From Wurfbainia villosa (Eukaryota; Streptophyta; Magnoliopsida; Zingiberales; Zingiberaceae), in assembly GCA_025175895.1 (NCBI GenBank), contig CM046007.1, forward strand, positions 25,439,913 through 25,503,912: a stretch of 64,000 nt of DNA, written 5' to 3'. The notes beneath the pieces are model-generated. The model did not search any database, was not told where the DNA came from, and worked only from the letters and a program-made list of their open reading frames with translations. Shown piece by piece: positions 11,189-22,732 of this stretch. Position 1 is the first letter of the stretch. Each line of letters starts with the position of its first letter. The position numbers and the translations under genes are program-made.

Positions 11189-12060
11189 ATGACTTTCAAC
11201 CCACTTGCTGTGATACTGAAAGAGAACGAACTTAATGGACCCAATTATGTTGATTGGAAGAGGAATCTAGACATTGTCTTGACTGCTGAGGAATACAAAT
11301 ATGTACTCCTCGAAGAGTGCCCTCCCAAGCTTGCAGATGATTCTGGGGAAAAGGAGAGAGAGAGAGCTATAAGAAGTGGGTCATGGCCGATGAGATGGCG
11401 CAGTGTTACATTTTGGCATCTATGTCAAATGTACTGCAACATCAGCATCAAGCCATGCCTACTGCTTATGATATGATGCTCAATCTCAAGGAACTTTTCG
11501 GACACCAGAATCGGGCTGCGAGGCAAGAAGCCATGAGAAACTTGTTGATGACCTCTATGATCGAGGGAACACCCGTAAGGGATCATGTTCTCAAGATGAT
11601 GGCTCATTTGAATGAGCTGGAGGTACTTGGAGCTGAGATCAATGGGGAAACTCAAGTCGATATCTTACTCCAGTGTCTACCTAGGAGTTTTGAGCAGTTT
11701 CGCCTGAACTACAATATGAACAAGAGGTTGTATTCATTGGCGGAACTTTTGATAGAACTCCAGGCGACAGAGGGGATATTTCGTCAGAGTACTCAGGCGC
11801 ATGCCGTGGTGACCCAAAAGGTTTCTACTTCTAAGCCGAAAAGCAAGAAGAAGAAGAAACAAACTGGGGCGAAGGCAGTGGGAGGTACTCTGGGAGGAGT
11901 GAAGAAGCCGAAAGGCAAGTGCTTCACTTGTAAGCAGACTGGACACTAGAAGAAGGACTGCCCCAACCGCAAGAACAAAGATATATCTTTTGGTCTAGTC
12001 GTTGAAACATGTTTAGCGGTGTTATCTATCGACATCTGGTGTGTAGATACGGGAGCCACT
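11189..12060 (+). pseudogene. gag: copia gag and start of protease, element B (broken)
   Basis: The start ATG at 11189 is chosen because all relatives begin MTFN at this point. The frame reads through the conserved YVDWKRNLDIVL segment, then shifts near 11360-11385. The second frame (to 11949) carries the capsid core, from MADEMAQCY to LAELLIELQ, a Lys-rich linker and the CCHC knuckle CFTCKQTGH (11920-11946). That knuckle is interrupted by TAG (11947-11949) where relatives have TGG, before KKDC. The protease motif DTGA is intact at 12046-12057, two codons before the S1 insertion. Gag would package RNA, and the protease would cleave the polyprotein. This is the least deleted gag of the family in the window and shows what A, C and E have lost. 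Confidence 0.85.
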
Positions 12061-14143
12061 TGTAGGGAGTCGCTTCGGAGGCTCATTGGCTCCCATATCC
12101 CCGGATTAAAATTTTCACTAATGAAAGAATTAATCCGGATGGGATGAGCTTCCTTAGCACAACCATTTCGTCGTCGTGCTAACAACTTGAGTGGTCGCTT
12201 GAACAAACTAGTTGTTCAAGCAACACAACTCTTCTAGTTGGTTAGCCGCGGAAGAGACGACGGACGGATCGCCGGTTTTTGCATTTGCCTTCGGGGTCCA
12301 TGATTATACAATATATTTACTAATTCACACATGCATAATCAAAACATAAAAGAACATGCTCAGATCTGTAAATAAAGTTAAAATAACTTTATACCTCACG
12401 ATCTTCTACCATATGTCCTATCCTTCTCGTGGACGACGTGTGGACGAAGATCCTCCACGAGTAGAAGCCTTCTAGATCGCGTTCTTGCCTTCCTTGTCCG
12501 CTGCGAACAAAGAGAAGAACTAACAAAACCTTTCCTTTCTAGAACCGGCCACCAAGCAAGGAAATTTGATGCAACCGCCGGCCAAGGAACAAGTGGATGA
12601 GCGCCGGCCAACTTTGTTGCAAGGTTGCCGCCGGCCACCTACAGGTTGGAGAAGCGCCGACCACCAATTGTTGGAGAACCACCGGCCACCAAGGTGCAAG
12701 GGAGGAGGAAGAAAGCCGGCAAAAACCAAGGAGGAGAAGAGAATGAGCACCGACCACCAAGGAGCAAAGGAGGAAACCCTAAACTCCCTTCTAGTTGCCG
12801 CCCAAACCAAAACCCAAACCCTAGCCGCCTATAGCACTTGAGAGGCAAAACCCTAATCCAAGTGAACCCCTTCTTGCCGCCCAACCTAAGCCCCTATTTA
12901 TAGAATTAGGCTTAAGCCTCCTTTAATCTCCACGGTCGGATCTAGGGTTTTATCCCAACCGTTGGATCTAGGGTTTAATCCCAACCATCGGATCTAGGAT
13001 TTCATCCCAACCTTGGGATCTAAGGTTTCATCCCAACCGTCGGTTCTAGGGTTTCATCCCAAGCATCGGATCTAGGGATTTAATCCCAACCGTCGATTCT
13101 AGGGTTTCATCCTAACCATCGGATCTAGGGATTTAATCCCAACCGTTGGTTCTAGGGTTTCATCCAACCATCGGATCTAGGGATTTAATCCCAACCGTTG
13201 GTTCTAGGTTTTGTTTTACATTCTTGGATCTAGACTTCATAAGAATTATATTAGGCTACGATAGGGACCATAAGGAGGAGTTGGGTCTTGGCCACCCGAT
13301 GGATCGGAACCACACAAACTTGATCCATCAATGATGTTCCATTCCACTAGAGGATCATCATTGAACTACCTCACTAACCCCCATAAATTAATATGGGCTC
13401 CATATATTATTCGTACATTAATCTCCCCGTGTTTAAGATATCGAATGTCCGTCAATTAATTGATTTACTGACCATCAATTAATTAACATCTAATTCCTCG
13501 AGTAGTACCACTCAACCTTATCATCACGTTGACTAAGTCAACCAGCTGGGTTTACGTGATGAACTTTATGAGCTCCTCAAGGGGACATCATCAACCTAAT
13601 ATATAGGACACAGTTTCCTCCTATAATCAACGGCACACCATGTAAATAATATTATTTCCCAACTTACCGGGCATATTGATTTAATCCATCTAAATCTCAC
13701 CCACTGGTAAATTAAAGAAATAAATACTAAGTACATGTGCCCGTTATTATATCGGGATTAAGAGCATGTACAACATAATATCCGAGGTCCGATTCAATCA
13801 TGTAGTTAGTACTAAATTGAATCACCTCTATGTCGGTCCTGCTCAATACACCTAAGTGTACCAGTGTAACTCTATGTTCAAGACAAAACAATACCAAGCT
13901 ACACTACAACCATGCCAATGGTTTGTCCAAAACCATCTTGGTTGTGAGCCTCTACTTATATTTTACAAGGAACTGATAACATGATCTTCTGTGCCACACC
14001 AAGCACCATGTTATCTACAACGTAAAATATTAGACAATATGCACACATATATAAAGTGCAAACAATGATCATGTGATTCTTATTTCAAAATAAAATGTTC
14101 ATACAAAAAGAGCTAGGCTTTCAGTATACATTCCAACACCACT
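12056..14143 (-). mobile_element. S1: solo LTR (subfamily II, minus) with TSD CCACT
   Basis: The LTR proper is 12061-14138. CCACT occurs at 12056-12060 and 14139-14143, and removing the insert restores the protease reading DTGAT|NHACN. On the minus strand it begins TGTTGGAATGTATACTGAAAGCC and ends CCCTACA, a slightly shortened version of the GCCAACA end of its relatives. There are no internal sequences, so the element was lost by LTR-LTR recombination. Confidence 0.88.
12895..13215 (-). promoter_or_regulatory. 27-bp array (about 11 units) and TATA box in S1
   Basis: About eleven copies on the minus strand, recognisable on the plus strand as ATCCCAACCGTCGGATCTAG variants. The TATA box TATAAATA lies at 12895-12902 (minus). 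The units are more diverged from each other than in element C. Confidence 0.6.
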
Positions 14144-16190
14144 AATCATGCCTGCAATACTTTGCAGGGGTTCCAGGAAATCAAACGACTGGCTAAGGGA
14201 GAGATTACCACTTTGGCGATGCCACGAAGGTGGTGGCTATTGTAGTGGGAGATGTTCATTTATCTTTTGAGAAAAATAAACTTTTGGTTCTTAAGAATTG
14301 CCTTTATGTACCCTTATTTAGAAAGAATTTAATTTCGGTTTCTAAATTGTTTATGGATGGATATTCTATTTCTTTTAATGACAGAGTAGTTATAAGAAGG
14401 AATAGGGACATTATCTGTTCGGGTGGATTGATAGGAAATTTGTACACACTTGAACCAAAACCTCCCACGATGCAAATTGAAGTTAACAACTCATCTTCTA
14501 ATTCCAATAAGAGAAAAGAACCTTTGAAGATGAACGAAACATATCTTTGGCATCTTAGGCTTGGTCACATTAACCTAAACAGAATTCAAAGGTTGATAGC
14601 TAATTGACCTTTGGGTTCATTAGTGGTGGAGGATCTCCCAACCTGTGAATCTTGCTTGGAGGGTAAGATGACCAAGAGACATTTTAAGGTCAAGGGGTAT
14701 AGAGCCAAAGATGTGTTAGAATTTGTTCATTCTAGTTTGTGTTGTCCTATGTCTATCCAGGCTAGAAGTGATTTTGAGTATTTCGTATCTTTTATAGACG
14801 ATTACTCAAGATATGGATACATTTACCTGATGCGCCGCAAGTTTGAATGCTTTGACAAGTTCAAAGAATTCAAGGCTGATGTGGAGAAACATCAAGGTAA
14901 AAGTATCAAGACACTACGATGTAATCATGGTAGCGAGTACCTCTTGGGAGAGTTTAGGGATTACCTATCAGAGGCTGGGATTCAATCCCAATTGACTGCA
15001 CCTGGCACACCCCTGCAGAATGGTGTAGCAGAGCGAAGGAATAGGACTCTTATGGAGATGGTTAGATCGATGATGAGTTATTCTAACTTGCCAAATTTGT
15101 TCTGGGGATATGCTCTAGATACGGCAGTGTATATTCTGAACTTGGTTCCATATAAATCAGTGCCTTCTACTCCCACAGAATTGTGGACTGGGCGAAAGCC
15201 TAGTCTAAGATATATTCGAATATTGGGGAGTCCAGCACATATATTGAAGGCAGATGCTGGTAAGTTGGAACCTCATACAGAAGTACGCTTATTCGTTGGC
15301 TATCCTAGAGGAACGAAGGGTGATTTGTTTTATAGTCCAAGAGATCAGAGGGTGATCGTTAGCACGAACGCCAGATTTCTAGAGGAAGACTATGTGATGA
15401 GCCACAAGCCCAAGAGTAAAATTGTTCTGGAGGAATTAAAAGGGGAAGTCACTTCTTTAGTACCACCGGTACAAGAGGATATAACACATGTCACAGCACC
15501 ATGTGTCACAGAGGATACACAGGTGATACCTCATCGTAGTGGGAGGGTTGTGAGACAGTCTGATAGATTCATGTTCTTGGGAGAATCTTCTGATTTGGTC
15601 CCTGGTGAACATGAACCTGATCCCTGGACATATGATGAGGCAATCCAAGATAAAGATGCAGCATCTTTGCAAAGTGCAATGAATGCTGAGATTGAATCTA
15701 TGGATTCGAATCAGGTCTGGGAGCTAGTAGACCCACTCGATGGTTTAAACACCATTGGATGTAAGTGGATCTACAAGATAAAGAGAGGAATAGATGGGAA
15801 GGCGGAGACCTTCAAAGCGAGGCTTGTTGCGAAGAGGTATACTCAAAAAGAGGGTATCGATTATGAGGAGACCTTTTCGTCGGTAGCCATGCTTAAGTCT
15901 ATCCGGATTCTCTTATGCATAGCAGCTCATATGGATTATGAGGTGTGGCAGATGGATGTCAAGACAGCTTTCCTTAATGGAAGTCTTGATGAAAACATCT
16001 ATATGAAGCAACCAGAGGGATTCATTGCTAAGGGCAAAGAGGATCTTGTATTTAAGCTTGATCGGTCCATTTATGGATTGAAGCAAGCTTCGAGGTCTTG
16101 GAACATCTGCTTTGATGAGGTAATCCAGTCTTATGGATTTATTCAAAGTCCAGATGAGTCTTGTATATACAAGAGATGTGCGGAAATGTA
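14144..16190 (+). pseudogene. pol: copia pol of element B, part 1 (protease end, integrase, RT start)
   Basis: It continues from S1. A nonsense codon (TGA, 14605-14607) separates the protease/integrase N-terminus from a long frame to 16190. The integrase HHCC zinc site is readable (HLRLGH, then CESC). Two catalytic acids are gone: the first Asp of HSDLCGP is Ser (14734-14736) and the second Asp of SDxGGE is Asn (14923-14925). The third residue, Glu (15031-15033), is present with the expected 35-residue spacing from the second. The RT N-terminal half follows (WELV, KARLVAK, QMDVKTAFLNG, YGLKQASRSWN). The frame is cut at 16190 by S2. The trailing codons of the apparent reading frame to 16260 are LTR sequence. 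Confidence 0.88.
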
Positions 16191-17123
16191 TGTTGGGATG
16201 TATACTGAAAGCCTAGCTCTTTTGTATGAACATCTTTATTTTGAAATAAGAATCACATGAACATTGTTTGCATATTTTTATGATTATGCAAAATTGTCTA
16301 ATACTTTACATTGTAGATAACATGGTGCTTGGGTGTGGCACAGAAGATCATGTTATCAGTCCCTTGTAGAGTATAAGTAGAGGCTCACAACCAAGATGGT
16401 TTTGGACAAACCATTGGCATGGTTGTAGTGTAGCTTGGTATTGTTTTATCTTGAACATAGAGTTACACTAGTACACTTAGGTGTATTGAGCAGGACCGAC
16501 ATAGAGGTGATTCAATTTGTTGCTGACTACATAATTGAATCGGACCTCAGATATTATGTTGTACATGCTCTTAATCCCGATATAATAATGGACACATGTA
16601 CTTAGTATTTATTTCTTTGATTTACCAGAGGGTGAGATTTCTATGGATTAAATCAATATGCCCGGTAAGTTGGGAAATGATATTATTTACATGGTGTGCC
16701 ATTGATTATAGGAGGAATTCGTGTCCTATGTATTAGGTTGATGATGTCCCCTTGAGGAGCTCATAAGGTTCATCATGTAAACCATGCAGGTTGACTTAGT
16801 CAACATGATGATAAGGTTGAGTGGTACTACTCAAGGAGTTAGATGTTAATTGATTGATGGTCAGTAAATCAATCAATTGACGGACATTCGATATCTTAAA
16901 CACGGGGAGATGGATGTACAAATAATATATGGAGCCCATATTAATTTATGGGGGTTGGTGAGGTAGTTCGATGATGATCCTCTAGTGGAATGGAACATCA
17001 TTGATGGATCAAGTTTGTGTGGTTCCGATCCATCGGGTGGCCAAGACTCAACTCCTCCTCATGGTCCCTATCGTAGCCTAATATAAACCTCATGAAGTCT
17101 AGATCAAATGATGGAAAACAAAT

Positions 17124-17314
17124 CTCTAGATCCAACGGTTAGGATTAAATCCCTAGAACCGACGGTTGAGATTAAATCTCTAGATCCGACGGTTGGGATT
17201 AAAACCCTAGAACCGACGGTTGAGATTAAATCTCTAAATCCGACGGTTGAGATTAAAACCCTAGAACCGACGGTGGAGATTAAACCAAGGCCTAAACCTA
17301 ACTCTATATAAAAG
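17124..17314 (+). promoter_or_regulatory. 27-bp array (6 units) and TATA box in S2
   Basis: Six units alternate GATCC and GAACC forms, then TATATAAAAG at 17305-17314. One unit contains TCCAACGGTTA (17131-17141), which matches the plant M-phase-specific activator consensus YCYAACGGYYA bound by MYB3R factors. The other units have G for one A. Regulatory meaning is inferred. Confidence 0.55.
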
Positions 17315-17507
17315 GGAGAGGAAAGGTTGGATAAGGTGGGCGGCAAGAAAATTGGGAATTAGTTCCTATATTTTTGGCTACCTCATCAATAACAAATTTT
17401 CTCCTAAGTTCTATAAAAGGGTGGCTTTGGGTTGGGCGGAAAAAAAGAGAGTGGTTGATGTTGGATGATGGATGCTAAGGAGATTAGGGTTTAGCCTCCA
17501 ATTGCTT

Positions 17508-17990
17508 GGGCGGCAAGCAACCCTAAGGAGGAAACCCTAATTAGGGTTTGGCTCCTATGGGTTGGGCGGCCAAGGCTTGGAAGATGAGTGGGCGGCAACT
17601 TGAGGAAGATCTCTTCTTCTTCCTTGAAGGTGGCTAGCTCCTAGATCTCTTCTCTCCATCATGGTTGGGCGGCAAGAAACCCTAAGGAGGAAACCCTAAT
17701 TTGATTAGGGTTTGGCTCCTTTGCATGGGTGGCCAAGGTTTGGAAGGAGGGTAAGCGACATCTTGTGGAAGAGTTCTTCTTCTTCCTAGGAAAGGTGGCC
17801 GGTTTAGATCTCCTCCTTCCACCTTGGATGGGCGGAAAGAAGACCTAAGGAGGAAACCCTAATTAGGGTTTGACTCCTATGGTTGGGCGGCTAGGGTATG
17901 CAAGGAAAGTGGGCGGCAACTATAGGAGAGGAGCTCTTCCTCTTCCTATGTTGTGGCCGGCTCCTTCCTCTATTCCCTCCACCGTGGCCA
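17508..17990 (+). repeat. 160-bp tandem module, three copies, in S2
   Basis: Copies start at 17508, 17667 and 17830 with GGGCGGCAAG or GGGCGGAAAG. They continue through AACCCTAAGGAGGAAACC, a TAGGGTTTGGCTCC palindromic part, and a pyrimidine-rich CTTCTTCTTCC stretch. The LTRs of element C have two copies (21258 and 21418; 34568 and 34732). The module lies downstream of the TATA box, so it is probably in the transcribed leader. Confidence 0.75.
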
Positions 17991-18652
17991 GCGCCCAATA
18001 TATTCCCTTTATCCTCTTCACTCCATCTTGGCCGGTGGCACCAAAATTAGGGTTTGTCCCTAGTTCGGTTCCTTGGTTGTTTCCATTATGTTCTCTGTAT
18101 TCTTGGGGCAGGCGGCATCAATCCTTTTGTGGATTGGTGGTTGTCTCAAGCAAGAAGGGAAAGAGAGTTCTTCTTTCTTTGAATTGAAGAAGATCTAGGA
18201 AGCTTCAACTTGTGGAGGATCTTCGCCCACACGAAGTCTACAAGGAGGTTAGGATATACGATAGAAGATCAAGAGGTATAAAAGTTTCACAACTTTTATT
18301 ATTGTTCTTTTCATGTTCCTATTTGATATGCTAGCTTATGTTCTTTATGTTAGTATATGATGATTATACTAGTTTGCATTTGCATGAATTTGTATAATCA
18401 TGGACCCCGAATAAGAAACACAAAAACCGGCGATCCGTCCGTCGTCTCTTCCGCGGCTAACCGACTAGAAGAGTTGTGTTGCTTGAACAACTAGTTTGTT
18501 CCAGCGATCGCTCAAGTCGTTAGCACGACGACGAATTGGTTGTGCTTAGGAAACTCATCCCATCCGGATTAGTTTTCATTAGTGAAAATTTTAATCCGGG
18601 GATATGGGAGCCTATGAGCATTCCGAGAAATAGCACAATTGCCAACAATGTA

Positions 18653-19651
18653 GTGGTATTTCTTGTACTTTACATAGATGACATTTTGTTGATTGGCAAC
18701 AATATCATGGTGTTATCAGACGTAAGGGTAGAGTTGTCCAAACAGTTTGATATGAAGGACTTGGGAGAGGTGGGACACATCCTTGGAATCAAGGTTATAA
18801 GGGATCACAGGAAAAATATGTTGTGCTTATCCCATGTTTCATACATAGACACAATTTTGGATCGTTTTAGCATGCAGAACTCCAAGAAGGGTTTTCTACC
18901 TTTCAGCCATGGAGTTCCTTTATCTAAGGAGATGTGTCCTAGATCATCTGAGGAGATAGAGGAGATGAAGGCGGTTCCCTATGCTTCAGCAGTAGGAAGC
19001 CTCATGTATGCGATGCTATATATGAGACCAGATATCTGCTATGCCATGGGCATGGTCAGCAGATATCAGAGTAATCCAGGACAGGGACATTGGACTACGG
19101 TAAAGCATATATTGAAGTACCTGAGAAGGACTAGGGATTATATGTTGGTTTACCGGGCAGACCAATTACTCCCTGTGGGTTACACGGATTCCGACTTCCA
19201 ATCTGATAGGGATAACAGTAAGTCTATCTAGGGTTTTGTGTTTACTTTGGGAGGTGGAGCCATTGTATGGAGGAGTGTCAAGCATAAATGCGTGGCGGAC
19301 TCTACTATGGAAGATGAGTATGTGGCAGCCTCTGAGGCGGCCAAAGAAGCTGTATGGCTCAAGAACTTCCAGATGGATTTGGATATGATTCCTAGTTTGC
19401 TCAGAACAATCACAATTTATTGTGATAATAGTGGTGCAGTTGCAAACTCGAAGGAACCACGAGCCCATAAGGCTAGTAAACACATAGAGCGTATGTACCA
19501 CCTGATACGAGAAATTGTAAAGAGAGGAGAAGTTGCTGTGGCCAAGATTGCATCAGAGGATAACCTGGCAGATCCTTTCACTAAGGCCCTTCCGGCGAGA
19601 GCTTTTGATAGGCATGTGAAGGGAATGGGGATCAAATGTATGGTGGTTTGA
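18653..19651 (+). pseudogene. pol: copia pol of element B, part 2 (RT end, RNase H)
   Basis: RT resumes after S2 with its active site as YIDD (18671-18682), followed by MKDLGEVGHILGIK. The family's usual form is YVDD, so catalysis might survive this change. A TAG at 19229-19231 breaks the frame in the segment that reads KSTSGFVF in relatives. RNase H follows to the natural stop at 19651, with YTDSDF, EDEYVAASEA and YCDNSGA motifs and the ADPFTKALP end. The natural stop lies 22 bp before the polypurine tract. Confidence 0.85.
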
Positions 19652-19673
19652 GGACAAGATTGTTTTTTACTAT

Positions 19674-19684
19674 AAGTGGGAGAT
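19674..19684 (+). promoter_or_regulatory. Polypurine tract of element B
   Basis: AAGTGGGAGAT directly before the 3' LTR at 19685. It primes plus-strand DNA synthesis. Confidence 0.8.
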
Positions 19685-19962
19685 TGTAGGGATGTATACT
19701 GAAAAGTCTACCTTTTGTATGAACATCTTTATTTTGAAATAAGAATCACATGATAATTGTTTGCATATTTTTATAGTTATGCATATTGTCTAATACATTA
19801 CATTGTAGATAACATGGTGTATGGTGTCACACGGGAGATCATGTTATCGGCTCCTTGTAAAGTATAAGTAAAGACTCACAACTGAGATGACTTTGGACAA
19901 ACCATCGGAATGGTTGTAGTGTGATTTTGTATTGGTTTGTCTTGACCATAGAATCACACTAG

Positions 19963-22230
19963 TGTTGCGATGTATACTGAAAGCCTAGCTCTTTTCTATG
20001 AACATCTTTATTTTGAAATAAGAATCACATGATCATTGTTTGCATATTTTTATGATTATGCAAAATTGTCTAATATTTTACATTGTAGATAACATGGTGC
20101 TTGGGTGTGGCACGGAAGATCATGTTATCAGTCCCTTGTAGAATATAAGTAGAGGCTCACAACCAAGATGGTTTTGAACAAACCATTGGCATGGTTGTAG
20201 TGTAGCTTGGTATTGTTTTGTCTTAAACATAGAGTTACACTAGTACACTTAGGTGTATTGAGCAGGACCGACACAGAGGTGATTCAAATTATTGCTGACT
20301 ACATAATTGAATCGGACCTCAGATATTATGTTGTACATGCTCTTAATCCCGATATAATAACGGGCACATGTACTTAATATTTATTTCTTTGATTTACCAG
20401 AGGGTGAGATTTCTATGGATTAAATCAATATGCCCGGTAAGTTGGGAAATGATATTATTTACATGGTGTGCCATTGATTATAGGAGGAAACCGTGTCCTA
20501 TATATTAGGTTGATGATGTCCCCTTGAGGAGCTCATAAGGTTCATCATGTAAACCCTACAGGTTGATTTAGTCAACATGATGATAAGGTTGAGTGGTACT
20601 ACTCGAGGAGTTAGATGTTGATTAATTGATAGTCAGTAAATCAATTAATTGACGGACATTCGATATCTTAAACACGGGGAGATGGATGTACAAATAATAT
20701 AAGGAGCCCATATTAATTTATGGGGGTTGGTGAGGTATGATGATCCTCTAGTGGAATGGAACATCATTGATGGATCAAGTTTGTGTGGTTCCGATCCATC
20801 GGGTGGCCAAGATCCAACTCCTCCTCATGGTCCCTATCGTAGCCTAATATAAACCTCATGAAGTCTAGATCAAATGATAGAAAACAAATCTCTAGATCCG
20901 ACGGTTGGGATTAAAACCCTAGAACCGACGGTGGAGATTAAATCTCTAGATCCGACGGTTGGGATTAAATCTCTAGAACCGACGGTTGAGATTAAATCTC
21001 TAGATCCGACGGTTGGGATTAAAACCCTAGAACCGACGGTTGAGATTAAATCTCTAGATCCGACGGTTGGGATTAAAACCCTAGAACCGACGGTTGAGAT
21101 TAAACCTCTAGATCCGACGGTTGAAATTAAAACCCTAGTACCGATGGTGGAGATTAAACCAAGGCCTAAACCTAACTCTATATATATGGGAGAATGGGTT
21201 GGGCGGCAACTAAGTTTTTTGGTGGATGATGGATGCTAAGTAGATTAGGGTTTTGCCTAGCATTGCTTGGGCAGCAAGAAACCCTAATTGGATTAGGGTT
21301 TGGCTCTTTTGGTTGGGCGGCCAAGGTTAGGAAAGAAGGGTGGGCGACAACTTGTTGAAGATCTCTTCTTCTTCCTTGAAGGCAGCTAGCTCCTAGATCT
21401 CTTCTCTCCACCTTGGTTGGGCGGCAAGAAAGCCTAAGGAGGAAACCCTAATTAGGGTTTGGCTCCTATGGTTGGGCGGCTAGGGTTTGCAAGAAGGTGG
21501 GCGACATCTATAGGAGAGGAGCTCTTCTTCTTCCTAGGGTGTGGTCGGCTCCTTCTTCTATTCCCTTCACCTTGGCCGGCGCCCAACATATTCCCTTTCT
21601 CCTCTTCACTCCATCTTGGCCGGCGGCACCAAAACTAGGGTTTGTCCCTAGTTCGGTTCCTTGGTTGTTTCCATTATGTTCTCTCTATTCTTGGGGCCGG
21701 CGGCATCAATCCTTTGTGGATTGGTGGTTGGCTCAAGCAAGAAGGGAAAGAGAGTTCTTCTTTCTTTGGATTGAAGAAGATCTAGGAAGCTTCAACTTGT
21801 GGAAGATCTTCGCCCACACGAAGTCTACAAGGAGGTTAGGACATACGATAGAAGATCAAGAGGTATAAAAGTTTTACAACTTTTATTATTGTTCTTTGCA
21901 TGTTCTTATTGATATGCTAGCTTATGTTCTTTATGTTAGTATGTGTTGATTATACTAGTTTACATTTGTATGTATTTGTATAATCATAGACCCCGATAAG
22001 AAACACAAAATCCGGCGATCTATACGTCGTCTCTTCCACGGCTAACCGACTAGAAGAGTCGTGTTGCTTGAACAACAAGTTTATTCAAGCGATCGCTCGA
22101 GTCGTTGGCACGACGACGAATTGGTTTTACTTAGAAAACTCATCCCATCCGGATTAGTTTTCATTAGTGAAAATTTTAATCCTGGGACATGGGAGCCGAT
22201 GAGCCTCCGAGGAATAGCACATTGCCAACA
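19963..22230 (+). repeat. 5' LTR of element C (subfamily II)
   Basis: TGTTGCGATG to TTGCCAACA, 2268 bp. Contains a 10-unit 27-bp array, the TATA box at 21178-21186, two 160-bp modules and several AAACCCTAA telobox-like words. Confidence 0.88.
20888..21186 (+). promoter_or_regulatory. 27-bp array (10 units) and TATA box, LTR C 5'
   Basis: Ten regular 27-bp units. Odd units read GATCCGACGG and mostly run into GGGATTAAAACCC, while even units read GAACCGACGG with GAGATTAAA. Many unit pairs therefore form a 54-bp dimer with one AAACCCTA telobox. TATATATA lies at 21178-21186. Because 27 is a multiple of 3, both strands stay open and give a false 9-residue protein repeat. Confidence 0.65.
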
Positions 22231-22232
22231 AA

Positions 22233-22245
22233 TGGTATCAGAGCC
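22233..22245 (+). promoter_or_regulatory. Primer-binding site of element C
   Basis: TGGTATCAGAGCC, matching initiator tRNA-Met, two bases after the 5' LTR. Confidence 0.9.
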
Positions 22246-22732
22246 ACGGTTTCCGGTTTTGTGTGTTTTGGATTCGGTTACTTTTCATGCACTTATCATA
22301 TATTGTGTATGCCAGATAATAGTAGGATGTGCGTAGGCTAACTTTTTGGTTGCAGGCATAAGATCCAACTATTATGGCTATATATGTGTTTATGTGATTG
22401 CATATGTGTGTGATTGTATATTATTTGAATCCTCGGGGTTGACGAGGCTAAATTAGTATTTAATTTTTGTAATTGAATACGGCATTGTTTAGCCACTCTT
22501 TATTTTATTTTACTTTCGATCTAGATTTTATGTACACTCCCTCGTGGATTATAGGATCGATGGATGTAAAATAAAATAGGTTTTATTCTCGGCTCGGATC
22601 TCTGGATGGCTCGTACATGGCGTAAGAGGAGCGGACGAGGTGGCGACACGACGGGACGCATATTGGAGAACAATGCCATAATAGTTGGAAAAATTCTGAT
22701 TTTTCCATATTTATTGCTGATTTGTTTTATAT

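Larger units (their letters stand above)
16186..18652 (+). mobile_element. S2: solo LTR (subfamily II, plus) with TSD ATGTA
   Basis: The LTR is 16191-18647, TGTTGGGATG to TTGCCAACA. The 5-bp duplication ATGTA lies at 16186-16190 and 18648-18652. Excision restores the RT reading across GGAAATGTAGTGGTATT. At 2457 bp it is the longest of the family LTRs here, because of an extra copy of a roughly 160-bp module. Confidence 0.9.

Noticed and set aside
20888..21157. Regular short repeat resembling a CRISPR array
   Set aside because: Units are contiguous with no unique spacers, the context is a plant LTR, and the pattern follows LTR copies.
20874..21239. Open frames on both strands encoding a 9-residue repeat (SLDPTVGIK/TLEPTVEIK type), also at 17108-17346 and 34120-34497
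   Set aside because: They are translations of the 27-bp LTR array. A period divisible by three without stops keeps frames open on both strands. No start context or domain, and the array lies upstream of the TATA box.
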